Below, in pieces: positions 1 to 5,993 of a stretch of 14,541 nt of DNA. Both the position numbers and the translations under genes were made by a program. The first letter of the stretch is position 1. The number at the start of each line of letters is the position of its first letter. The DNA is from an uncultured Acetatifactor sp. (GTDB lineage: Bacteria; Bacillota; Clostridia; Lachnospirales; Lachnospiraceae): NCBI GenBank assembly GCA_948496895.1, contig CAOOJO010000026.1:1-14541 (forward strand). Reading direction: 5' to 3'. A model generated the notes under the pieces. The model searched no databases and was not told the origin of the DNA. It worked only from the letters and a program-made list of their open reading frames with translations.

Positions 1-588
1 AGACGGGCCGCCGTCTTCCTGGCAGTCGCCGGAAGTGATTACGTAATAGTCTTCCTGCTTTTCGATATGCCGTACTTCGAAGTCCAAAAACAGCTCCGCG
101 CCGTTGTCCATGGCGTTGCCCACGGCGGCGATGGCCAGCTCATAGGGGCAGACGATTCCGGCCGTGGGCGCATAGAGGGCGCAGGTCACTGCCTCGGACA
201 GGCCCGGCTCCAGCTTTCTTGCTTCTTCTCCGTCTATAATCCGCAGCTCCTCCACACCGTTCTTTATGCCCCTGGCATAAAGCATTTCGATGGTCTGCCT
301 GTCCTCATCCCCGAAGCCGATGACCATGGAGCCGTTCCTGCGGTAGGGTACGCCCAGCTCCCTCGTCACCTGCTCCATCATCCGGGAGCCCCGGACGTTC
401 AGCTTCGCTTTCAGGCTCCCCTCCTCGGCGTCATATCCCGCGTGGGCGATGCCGGAGTTGGCCCGGGTGGCACCCATGGCCACGTCGTGCTCCTTCTCCA
501 GGATGCATATCTTCAAGTCATATGCCGCCAGCGTCCTGGCCAGCAGTCCCCCTGCCACGCCCGCGCCGATGATTGCTACATCGTACAT
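1..588 (-). CDS. NAD(P)/FAD-dependent oxidoreductase, GlpA-like (C-terminus beyond window)
   Basis: Seen: 196 codons with no stop, running off the left edge. The protein opens with a Rossmann FAD-binding fold (YDVAIIGAGVAGG, GxGxxG at residues 8-13), an acidic residue ending strand 2 (CILEKE, Glu31), then a conserved-looking TRANSGIAHAGYD block (residues 41-53). Known: this arrangement is typical of DAO-superfamily flavoenzymes such as the anaerobic glycerol-3-phosphate dehydrogenase A subunit and the L-2-hydroxyglutarate oxidase group. Clostridial members are usually about 480-500 residues and often carry a C-terminal BFD-like [2Fe-2S] domain, which would lie outside this window. The start is the ATG at 588, preceded by a purine-rich AGAAGGG stretch. 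Upstream lies AT-rich DNA with a possible extended -10 (TGGTAAAAT, hexamer at 639-644) but no convincing -35. Substrate is not resolved: glycerol-3-phosphate is the best guess, another 2-hydroxy acid or amino acid is possible. Confidence 0.85.
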   Translation of the reverse strand, partial: MYDVAIIGAGVAGGLLARTLAAYDLKICILEKEHDVAMGATRANSGIAHAGYDAEEGSLKAKLNVRGSRMMEQVTRELGVPYRRNGSMVIGFGDEDRQTIEMLYARGIKNGVEELRIIDGEEARKLEPGLSEAVTCALYAPTAGIVCPYELAIAAVGNAMDNGAELFLDFEVRHIEKQEDYYVITSGDCQEDGGPS

Positions 589-690
589 ATCTTCCCATAC
601 CCTTCTTCCGTTTTGTCAGCACTGCCTTTTATAAACATATTTTACCATGTACGCCGTATCTTTACTATCAAAAATTTATAAAATTTCTGT

Positions 691-717
691 GGCCGCGCCG
701 CTCCGGCCTGCCAGGAT
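691..717. repeat. Displaced copy of the metallophosphoesterase gene 3' end (direct repeat, copy 1)
   Basis: This 27-bp stretch matches positions 1084-1111, the last codons of the metallophosphoesterase gene, in the same orientation with one substitution and one 1-nt deletion. The first 14 bases are identical (GGCCGCGCCGCTCC). It lies in non-coding DNA between the small-gene terminator and the oxidoreductase start, where nothing else explains it. The 1-nt deletion puts it out of frame with the original coding sense. Confidence 0.8.
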
Positions 718-720
718 TCA

Positions 721-753
721 GACAAAAAGGTGCAAAGCCATTGACTTTACACC
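721..753 (-). terminator. Intrinsic terminator of the small AT-rich gene
   Basis: On the minus strand an 11-bp stem (GGTGTAAAGTC paired with GGCTTTGCACC) closes a 3-nt AAT loop and is followed at once by five Ts and TGTC. Two of the pairs are G-U wobbles that pair only in minus-strand RNA; read on the plus strand they become A-C mismatches. The element therefore works in the direction of the small gene at 787-978, whose stop lies 33 bp before it. Confidence 0.8.
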
Positions 754-786
754 CTGTTTTGTGGCCACTATTTAGTTTATGGCTGG

Positions 787-978
787 CTATTCCTTGATTT
801 CGTCAATATCAGTGAGATTCACGCCAGAAACATTCAGCAATGCTTTTAACGTTTTATATTCTTTTTTCAAATCGGCATATGTTTCCGTAGCATTTTCTTT
901 TTTCGCCAAAAACATGCGTCTCTGTACTTTTGCGAAATCTTCAAGCGCTCTTTGCATTATCTCTAAACCGTTTGGCAT
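787..978 (-). CDS. Small AT-rich protein of unknown function, 63 aa
   Basis: Not recognised. A 63-residue charged protein, predicted mostly helical: residues 4-47 read as a long amphipathic, coiled-coil-like helix rich in Lys, Glu and Ala, followed by a short tail NVSGVNLTDIDEIKE. There is no signal peptide or membrane segment. The ATG at 978 is chosen because a textbook GGAGGTGA sits 4 nt upstream; a GTG at 993 in the same frame overlaps that site and is unlikely. The gene is monocistronic, with its own consensus promoter (1030-1058) and terminator (721-753). Its base composition is strikingly AT-rich against the GC-rich neighbours, and it is bracketed by copies of the 3' end of the adjacent metallophosphoesterase gene, which suggests acquisition by insertion. 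It may be a regulator-like or element-borne accessory protein, but nothing in the sequence proves this. Confidence 0.75.
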   Translation of the reverse strand: MPNGLEIMQRALEDFAKVQRRMFLAKKENATETYADLKKEYKTLKALLNVSGVNLTDIDEIKE

Positions 979-1029
979 TGAATCACCTCCCACTTGTCAA
1001 AGTGCTTCCTGCGTGTATTTGATGCTTCC

Positions 1030-1058
1030 ATTATAACAGCCCTTCGGCACGGTGTAAA
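1030..1058 (-). promoter_or_regulatory. Sigma-A-type promoter of the small gene
   Basis: On the minus strand TTTACA (1053-1058), a 17-bp spacer and TATAAT (1030-1035), with TG one base before the -10 (TGTTATAAT, extended -10). The predicted start is near 1023, leaving a leader of about 45 nt. That leader contains a short stem (CACTT/AAGTG, 991-1004) directly abutting the Shine-Dalgarno. The -35 lies only about 20 bp beyond the stop codon of the metallophosphoesterase gene. Confidence 0.75.
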
Positions 1059-1078
1059 GCCTTGATTCAGCATGCTTC

Positions 1079-1792
1079 TCACAGGCCGCGCCGCTCCAGC
1101 CTGTCCAGGATGCCGTCCACGTCCACGCCGGGGTGGGTGGCGTACATCCGGCAGATCTGCTCCACCAGCGCCTGGTCGGCCTGGTTCCTGGCGGCGATGT
1201 CCGGGACGGACCTTCCGGCATCCATGTCCCTCATGACGCGCTTTACCAGCTTATGCATGTCCTTCTCCGATAATGCTCCCGGCTCCCCGGCAGGGAAAGC
1301 GAAGGGCCGGGCGGGCGGCAGCGGCAGGTCGATGCGCTGCGTGGCGATTTCATGGGATTCCGGGTACAGGGTGAGAATCATCATGGTCAGGGGCAGCTTA
1401 AATCTCCTTCGACCGCAACTGCCGGGATTGAGGTAGCGCGTCCTGCCCTGGCTCTCCTCCTGGTATTTATGGGAATGGCCATATATTACGATATCGTAAT
1501 CACTCGAGTCCCGCCGAATCTGTTTCCGGTTGTGTATCATGTATATCCGGAAGCCGAAAAGCTCCACCGTAAGCTCTGTCGGCAGCTCCCCCTGCAGGCG
1601 CTCTGCCCAGTCCGCGTCCGCATTGCCCGCCACCGCGTAGGTGGGACGAATCGACTTCAGCCGACTGTAGATTTCCGGGTTGTCCATGTCCCCGCCGTGG
1701 AGGACGGCCTCGCAGGTTTCTATCTGCTGCGCCACCTCCGGCCGTAAGATGCCATGGGTATCCGATATGACCGCGATTCGATGAGATTCCAT
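1079..1792 (-). CDS. YfcE-type metallophosphoesterase with C-terminal helical extension
   Basis: Calcineurin-like phosphoesterase of the YfcE/MJ0936 phosphodiesterase group, predicted cytosolic and dinuclear metal-dependent. Metal-binding motifs are all present and in order: SDTHG (Asp11, His13), GGD (Asp35), GNAD (Asn57), His87, GHSH (His106, His108) and NPGS (122-125). The catalytic core ends near residue 160, as in ordinary family members of 160-180 residues. This protein has 237, the extra part being a Pro-rich linker and a helical domain (about 170-237) with a VEQICRMYATHPGVDVDGIL block that resembles a small helix-turn-helix-like module. The ATG at 1792 is preceded by GGGGGGAGACAGGACA. 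The gene follows the choloylglycine hydrolase after 161 bp, so co-transcription is possible but unproven. The physiological substrate is unknown; the core family hydrolyses phosphodiesters in vitro. The last codons are duplicated downstream at 691-717. Confidence 0.88.
   Translation of the reverse strand: MESHRIAVISDTHGILRPEVAQQIETCEAVLHGGDMDNPEIYSRLKSIRPTYAVAGNADADWAERLQGELPTELTVELFGFRIYMIHNRKQIRRDSSDYDIVIYGHSHKYQEESQGRTRYLNPGSCGRRRFKLPLTMMILTLYPESHEIATQRIDLPLPPARPFAFPAGEPGALSEKDMHKLVKRVMRDMDAGRSVPDIAARNQADQALVEQICRMYATHPGVDVDGILDRLERRGL
1084..1111. repeat. Direct repeat, copy 2 (inside the metallophosphoesterase 3' end)
   Basis: Partner of 691-717. It encodes the last residues (ILDRLERRG) of the metallophosphoesterase. 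Together the two copies flank a segment of about 366 bp that contains the AT-rich small gene with its promoter and terminator. This is the geometry expected of an insertion that regenerates a gene end, or of a local duplication. Confidence 0.8.
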
Positions 1793-1816
1793 TGTCCTGT
1801 CTCCCCCCTAAACGCC

Positions 1817-1850
1817 CGGGCGGCATCGTGCGGGATGTCCCGCCGCCGGG
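1817..1850 (-). other. GC-rich hairpin between hydrolase and phosphoesterase genes
   Basis: Nested inverted repeats: outer GGCGGC (1819-1824) with GCCGCC (1842-1847), and inner GGGATGTCCC (1832-1841). It lies about 25 bp before the metallophosphoesterase start and is not followed by a T-run in either direction. It could be an RNA stem in a read-through transcript or simply a result of high GC. The rest of the 161-bp gap shows no convincing promoter. Confidence 0.4.
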
Positions 1851-1953
1851 CCGGGGCGAACCGACTTCCGCCCCAGCCCGATCTGCCGTCCGGTTTTTCT
1901 GACTTCACTGTCCTGCCATGCTTTTCTCAGGAGTCCCTTCCTCATCGCTTCCC

Positions 1954-2928
1954 TCAGTTCTGCATCAGGATATGCTGCCCTAAAACCAACGGATACCGTG
2001 CCAGCTCCCCGCCGTCCAGATTCTCCCGGTACATGTCCACCGCCGAAATCTGGTGGTTCTCATAGGTGGTGTAGTAATAGATGCCCTTGTCCGCGTTGCA
2101 GCAGGAGGTGTAGATGGTGATTTCATACTTCCCCTCCCCCACCTCACAGCAGCCCCGCTGCTGCTCCACCGCCCCCAGGATGTGGAAGAACTGGCTGACG
2201 CTCTCGGACTCCGAGTCCCCGGAGAGGGAGTTCATCTTCGTGAACGCCGCGCGCACGAAGCGGGACTGGGAGGACAGGTCGCCGGGCAGCCCCAGCGCCC
2301 CCATGCCGCGGCTGTGGGGCTTTAGGGAAAGCCTGTCCGAAAACAGGTTCTCCGGCTCCCTGGGCGACAGGTGCATATAATTCACAAGCTGGGACATCTG
2401 CTCCGGAAAGGACGGGTTGTTCGCCATCACGCCTACAGGATTGTCGTACACCTTCAGGCCGTCCTTTACGGATTCCACCGTGACCGCGCCGTCCCTGTCA
2501 GCGATCAGCCAGTGAAGCTGCGCCACAGGCAGCCTGTCGCTGAAGGGGGTGTCCGTCAGATTGGTCTTCGCCAGCAGGGCCTTCGCCTCCTCTACGGTGG
2601 CGCACTGGCCCAGAATCCAGGGGATGAACTCGAACTGGGCCACATTGTCCCTTCCGGCCACCTCCTTCCCATAGACCGCGTTGCCCACGAAGTTCAGCCC
2701 CGCCATGCCAAGCCCCTTTTCGTTGACGGCATCGTAGAACAGCGGGTACTCCCCCTCCATATGGGCCATGCCGATCATGGCGTGATGGCTGTCCATGGCT
2801 TTCGCGCCGCGGAAGCGCAAAGGAAAGCGCCTCGGCATCACCGCAATTTCTTCCCCATAAGAAAAATCATAGTCCAGAGTCCGCCCGAAATAAAAATCCT
2901 TTGTCCGATAAGTCGCTGCTGTGCACAT
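1954..2928 (-). CDS. Choloylglycine hydrolase (bile salt hydrolase / penicillin V acylase family)
   Basis: Ntn-hydrolase of the linear amide C-N hydrolase family that cleaves glycine or taurine from conjugated bile acids, or related amides. The full 324-residue length matches the family. Catalytic residues are all visible: Cys2, which becomes the N-terminal nucleophile when Met1 is removed, Arg16, Asp19, Asn79 (AGLNF), Asn170 (GVMANNPSF) and Arg223 (SQSRFVRAAF). Other landmarks are NEKGLGMAGLNF (69-80), GLPGDLSS (213-220) and YTSCCNADKGIYYY (273-286). These closely parallel the Clostridium perfringens enzyme as I remember it, favouring bile salt hydrolase over penicillin acylase. The loop before GLPGD carries Ser-Arg-Gly (206-208), as in bifidobacterial enzymes. 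There is no signal peptide, so it should be cytosolic. The ATG at 2928 is forced by Cys2 and has a GAGGTGA site. It is divergent from the membrane gene at 3133, with an inverted repeat just upstream. Confidence 0.93.
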   Translation of the reverse strand: MCTAATYRTKDFYFGRTLDYDFSYGEEIAVMPRRFPLRFRGAKAMDSHHAMIGMAHMEGEYPLFYDAVNEKGLGMAGLNFVGNAVYGKEVAGRDNVAQFEFIPWILGQCATVEEAKALLAKTNLTDTPFSDRLPVAQLHWLIADRDGAVTVESVKDGLKVYDNPVGVMANNPSFPEQMSQLVNYMHLSPREPENLFSDRLSLKPHSRGMGALGLPGDLSSQSRFVRAAFTKMNSLSGDSESESVSQFFHILGAVEQQRGCCEVGEGKYEITIYTSCCNADKGIYYYTTYENHQISAVDMYRENLDGGELARYPLVLGQHILMQN

Positions 2929-2959
2929 AGTCTTTCACCTCTATCATAAAAAATCCACA

Positions 2960-2984
2960 ATAGAATCTGTCTGATGGATTCTAT
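2960..2984. promoter_or_regulatory. Perfect inverted repeat, candidate operator, upstream of the hydrolase
   Basis: ATAGAATC (2960-2967) and GATTCTAT (2977-2984) are perfect 8-bp inverted arms separated by 9 nt, centred 44 bp upstream of the hydrolase ATG in an AT-rich divergent intergenic region. There is no T-run suitable for termination, so a dimeric repressor or activator site is likelier than a terminator. A weak -10-like TACGAT (minus strand, 2983-2988) abuts it, which would put the repeat across the start site. The hydrolase promoter itself is not certain. Confidence 0.55.
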
Positions 2985-3063
2985 CGTAATTAGTGTACCA
3001 TTTTTCTGAAAGAAAAACCATCCGATTTTCCTTCACAGCTTTGTTCCGTTCCGCCAGGGCCTC

Positions 3064-3092
3064 TTGTCTTTCCCCCGCATTTGTGGTAGAGT
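3064..3092 (+). promoter_or_regulatory. Promoter of the plus-strand membrane protein gene
   Basis: TTGTCT (3064-3069), a 17-bp spacer and TAGAGT (3087-3092) with an extended -10 TG (TGGTAGAGT). The predicted start is near 3099, giving a leader of about 34 nt. That leader holds a 6-bp stem, ATCCGG (3102-3107) with CCGGAT (3113-3118), two bases before the AAGGAG ribosome site. The -35 match is only moderate. Confidence 0.5.
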
Positions 3093-3132
3093 GTTAAAAG
3101 CATCCGGCAAGCCCGGATATAAGGAGATAGCG

Positions 3133-4482
3133 ATGTTTCAGAAACTTCAGAAAAACAGACATTTGATCCCATACATCCTGCTGGCGGCCTTCCTCTTCGC
3201 CATGTTCTGCATGGTAAAGGAACCCACCCGGGACGATTTCTATTATCAGAGCATAAAGGCGGACAGCCTGGGGGATATGATGGCGTTCCTGTCCCAGATG
3301 TACCTGAGCTGGTCCTCCCGGATGGTGACAGAGCCGCTGGTGGTGCTGCTGGTGAATCTGGACATGATGGTCTGGCGGATCTTCTGCGTGGCGAACATTC
3401 TCATCATCGCCCTGTCCGTCCGGTATCTTCTGGGAGTCCGAAATTCCGTTTGGAAAAATTCTGCATTATGCATGTTGGTAGGTTCCTTCCCCTTCTCCTA
3501 CTATGCCAGCGCCGGATGGATTACCACCACGGCCATCTACCTGATATCCATCTCTCTGGGGCTGGTGGCGCTGTACCCCCTGCGCAGGCTCCTGGATGGA
3601 AAACGGAGCGCCTGGTGGGAGAACGCTCTGTTCATCCTTTCGGCCATTCTTGCGTGCAATCACGAGCAGGTGGGCGCGGTGGTCCTGGGCGTGTATCTGT
3701 GCTCCTGCGCCTATTGCGCCGTGCTGCGCCGGAAAATCTCCCGGATGCAGATATGCCAGATCGCCATCGCCGTCGCCAGCATCCTCTTCGTCCTCACCTG
3801 CCCCGGGGATGCCATCCGGATGGAGGTGGAGGCCCAGACCTGGCTGCCGGAATACGCGGACTGGACCTTCTGGGAGAAGCTGCTCCGGGGCATCCTCCAT
3901 GCCGCGGACTATTATTTCTATACCACGGGCATCAACTTCTTCGCCTTCGCCCTGGTCTTCACCCTTGGGCTGGCCCTGTTCCTGCGGCCTGTCAGGAACT
4001 GGAAAAAGGCCCTGTCCCTGGGGACGGGCCTCTGGCTGTGCCTGGCGGTGGGAATCATTCTGTTGCAGAGGCTGGGGGTGCTGGAGAAGGATGTCCTCTT
4101 CCCCTGGGAGGAGTACGGGGTCAATATGCTGGCAAGGGGCGTGGACGTGACCAGGGCGGCGTCGGCGCTGCTGCTGTTGCTCCTGCTCTTCTGTGAGCTG
4201 TTCTGGCTCTTCGGGAACAGCGCCTCCTTCTGGACCGCGTCCATGCTTCTGGCGGCGGGCTTCGGGTCGGCGGCCGTGTTGGGCTTCTCCCCCACGGTGT
4301 ACGCCTCCGGGAACAGGGTGTTCTCCATTTTTGTCTACGCTACGATAGTCCTTATCTGTTATATCGTCAACAAGGTCTTCGCGGACTCCTGCGGCAGGCG
4401 GGAGCGCCTGGCCCTGCTGGTGACGGGGGCATTCTCCCTGGCTTCCACCGCTAAGAACATATGGCTGGTGCTGGGCGCGTGA
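3133..4482 (+). CDS. Polytopic membrane protein, DUF6056/GT-C-like
   Basis: A 449-residue integral membrane protein with about ten or more hydrophobic segments, for example near residues 11-28, 67-100, 111-148, 163-198, 208-222, 266-284, 295-311, 343-360, 368-386 and 396-413. The start is the ATG at 3133 behind AAGGAG; earlier in-frame starts fall inside the promoter. Landmarks are a DD pair just after the first segment (EPTRDDFYY, residues 30-38), NHEQVG (176-181), CPGDAIRM (223-230) and SPTVYASGNRVF (386-397). Known: the DD pair after TM1, a PG(N/D)xxR block and a late P..Y.S.R region occur in DUF6056-type proteins of Gram-positive bacteria, thought to have a GT-C glycosyltransferase-like fold. 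The family assignment rests on memory of these motifs. It would act in envelope glycan decoration if correct. It is the only plus-strand gene here, convergent with the MFS gene, and no partner gene is adjacent. Confidence 0.7.
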   Translation: MFQKLQKNRHLIPYILLAAFLFAMFCMVKEPTRDDFYYQSIKADSLGDMMAFLSQMYLSWSSRMVTEPLVVLLVNLDMMVWRIFCVANILIIALSVRYLLGVRNSVWKNSALCMLVGSFPFSYYASAGWITTTAIYLISISLGLVALYPLRRLLDGKRSAWWENALFILSAILACNHEQVGAVVLGVYLCSCAYCAVLRRKISRMQICQIAIAVASILFVLTCPGDAIRMEVEAQTWLPEYADWTFWEKLLRGILHAADYYFYTTGINFFAFALVFTLGLALFLRPVRNWKKALSLGTGLWLCLAVGIILLQRLGVLEKDVLFPWEEYGVNMLARGVDVTRAASALLLLLLLFCELFWLFGNSASFWTASMLLAAGFGSAAVLGFSPTVYASGNRVFSIFVYATIVLICYIVNKVFADSCGRRERLALLVTGAFSLASTAKNIWLVLGA

Positions 4483-4501
4483 CCATAGCCGTCGGACGCC
4501 C

Positions 4502-4517
4502 CAGGCACCGGCGCCTG
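4502..4517. other. GC-rich stem in the convergent intergenic region
   Basis: A near-perfect 16-bp palindrome (CAGGCACCGGCGCCTG), with flanking GGACG/CGTCC that can extend the stem, sits 20 bp after the stop of the plus-strand gene. Neither direction has a clear T-run, so an intrinsic terminator is uncertain. It may still end or protect the convergent transcripts. Confidence 0.35.
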
Positions 4518-4555
4518 AAAGCCGTCCCCCGGCACCGCAGCCCGCAGCTTTCGCC

Positions 4556-4691
4556 TTACCTCTTCCGGAGCGCCCGCAGAATATTGCCGCGTCCTATCCT
4601 CCCCACTCACTTCTTCCCGAAGCGCCTGCAAAACATTTCCGCATCCTCCGGCCCTCCCCACTCACCTCTTGCCGGAGCGCCTGCAGAACAT
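4556..4691. repeat. Three-copy degenerate tandem repeat built from the MFS gene 3' end
   Basis: The last ten codons of the MFS gene (4662-4691, encoding MFCRRSGKR-stop) recur at 4607-4636 (encoding MFCRRFGKK-stop) and at 4556-4584 (one base deleted). Copies are 26/30 identical to the gene copy in each case, with spacings of 55 and 51 bp. The inter-copy segments (CCGC.TCCT...CCTCCCCAC) are also alike. The extra copies lie beyond the stop codon, in non-coding DNA between convergent genes. Confidence 0.85.
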
Positions 4692-5945
4692 CGCCGTTAT
4701 CAGCCCGATGGCCAGCAGATACAGCACACAGGATAATAACGACAGTATCTGCTGCGCATAGACATGCATCCCCAGGAACATGTTGCCATTGTCCTGAATA
4801 TACGTCACCAGCGGGCTTGCCAGCAGTGTGGTCAGGAACCCGCATATCCCCGCCACCACCTGGGTCACAGCCAGCGCGTCCGCTCTTTTTGAGACATCTA
4901 CATAGTCGAATACCACGTTCATAGCCGCGTTGCCGATTCCCGCCATGGCGATGGCATAGCAGACATAATAGGTGGTAAAGAACAGCTTCCCGTTCTCCGG
5001 CACCGTGAACACATTGATGAGACACCCGACAGCCGCCACGGCCATGCAGGCCCGCATCATCCGCGCGAAGGAGCGCCTGTCCGCATAGGCCCCCCACACA
5101 AAGGAGAACAGAATCCGGACGACGCTGTACAGAATCCCCAGCACGGACACATATTTCAGCCCGAAGCCCAGCTCCTTGATCTGGTAGCTTCCGTAGAAGG
5201 GCACGGCCACATAATTGGCCGCGTGCCAGATAACCAGCACCGCCGTCACCCGCAGCACATTCCTGTCCCGGATGATGCCGAAGCGACCGCCCCGGCCGGT
5301 TCCGGAGGAGGCCCCTCCCCGCTCTTCCCGCTCTCCCCGCTCCTCCCCCTCCTCCTTCTCCGCGGCCAGCGCCATGGTCAGGGTATGCAGCACCGTCAGC
5401 CCGAAGATCACCACGGCGCAGATGGCAAAGGATTTCCGAACCTGTCCTATGCCTCTGTAGTAATCCGACATGGAGCCCATCACATAGGAAAAGACCATCC
5501 CCGTCAGCAGAGACACCATCTCCTTCACGGAAGTGTACCTGCCCCGGTTCCCGTCCTCCACCATGGACATGAACCAGTCGATTTTCTTCGGATGCACGAT
5601 GTTGTACAGGAAATAGGCCAAAGTGACGGCCCCTATGAACAGGGCGGTCTTCCACCCGGAGGGCAGCCCCGTCAACGGTATCACGTACAGGCACAGGAAG
5701 ACAAGCTGGTTCATCACGCTGAACAGGACTACCTTCCTCTTAATGTTTTTCCGCATAAAGATAGACAATAATTGGAATGCCTGTCCCAGGGAGATGATGG
5801 CCGAGATGACCCCCGTCAGGCTGTCGGAGATCCCAAGCTGGGCCGTCACCGCCGCCAGGAAGGAGCCCGACACCAACAGCGAGATGAAATATTCAAAGTC
5901 CGCCTGCAATATGTAGAGAATCCGTGTCCTTCTGTACTTATCCAT
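4662..5945 (-). CDS. MFS transporter (last gene of the carbohydrate locus)
   Basis: A 427-residue major facilitator superfamily permease with twelve predicted membrane segments in two halves. A motif-A-like loop (WGAYADRRS, about 284-292) lies in the second half, and a conserved-looking cytoplasmic loop (RGRYTSVKEM, 134-143) follows the fourth segment. The central loop (about 195-221) is unusually charged and low-complexity (EKEEGEERGEREERGG), likely a disordered hinge. It follows the glycoside hydrolase gene by 48 bp with no terminator between, so it is probably co-transcribed. Start ATG at 5945; the ribosome site is weak (GAGGCGG, spaced a little far). Context suggests a sugar, oligosaccharide or glycoside substrate, or export of a product; the sequence does not show which. 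The 3' end is followed by two degenerate copies of its final codons. Confidence 0.87.
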   Translation of the reverse strand: MDKYRRTRILYILQADFEYFISLLVSGSFLAAVTAQLGISDSLTGVISAIISLGQAFQLLSIFMRKNIKRKVVLFSVMNQLVFLCLYVIPLTGLPSGWKTALFIGAVTLAYFLYNIVHPKKIDWFMSMVEDGNRGRYTSVKEMVSLLTGMVFSYVMGSMSDYYRGIGQVRKSFAICAVVIFGLTVLHTLTMALAAEKEEGEERGEREERGGASSGTGRGGRFGIIRDRNVLRVTAVLVIWHAANYVAVPFYGSYQIKELGFGLKYVSVLGILYSVVRILFSFVWGAYADRRSFARMMRACMAVAAVGCLINVFTVPENGKLFFTTYYVCYAIAMAGIGNAAMNVVFDYVDVSKRADALAVTQVVAGICGFLTTLLASPLVTYIQDNGNMFLGMHVYAQQILSLLSCVLYLLAIGLITAMFCRRSGKR

Positions 5946-5993
5946 AACCAGACCGCCTCATGACCGCTTTCCGCGGGGATAGAATTTCCGATT

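Noticed and set aside
979..993. Upstream GTG start giving a 68-aa version of the small protein
   Set aside because: The GTG overlaps the GGAGGTGA that serves the ATG at 978.
1808..1945. 45-codon minus-strand frame between the hydrolase and phosphoesterase genes, with a weak GAGGGAAG site
   Set aside because: Arg/Gly/Pro-rich sequence over GC-rich hairpins, no recognisable feature; probably not coding, though not excluded.
3450..4196. Second plus-strand frame inside the membrane-protein gene
   Set aside because: Shifted reading of the same gene, Gly/Pro/Arg-rich, without hydrophobic segments or its own ribosome site.
4502..4551. Bidirectional intrinsic terminator between the convergent genes
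   Set aside because: A strong stem exists but neither side is followed by a T-run, so it was listed only as a stem.
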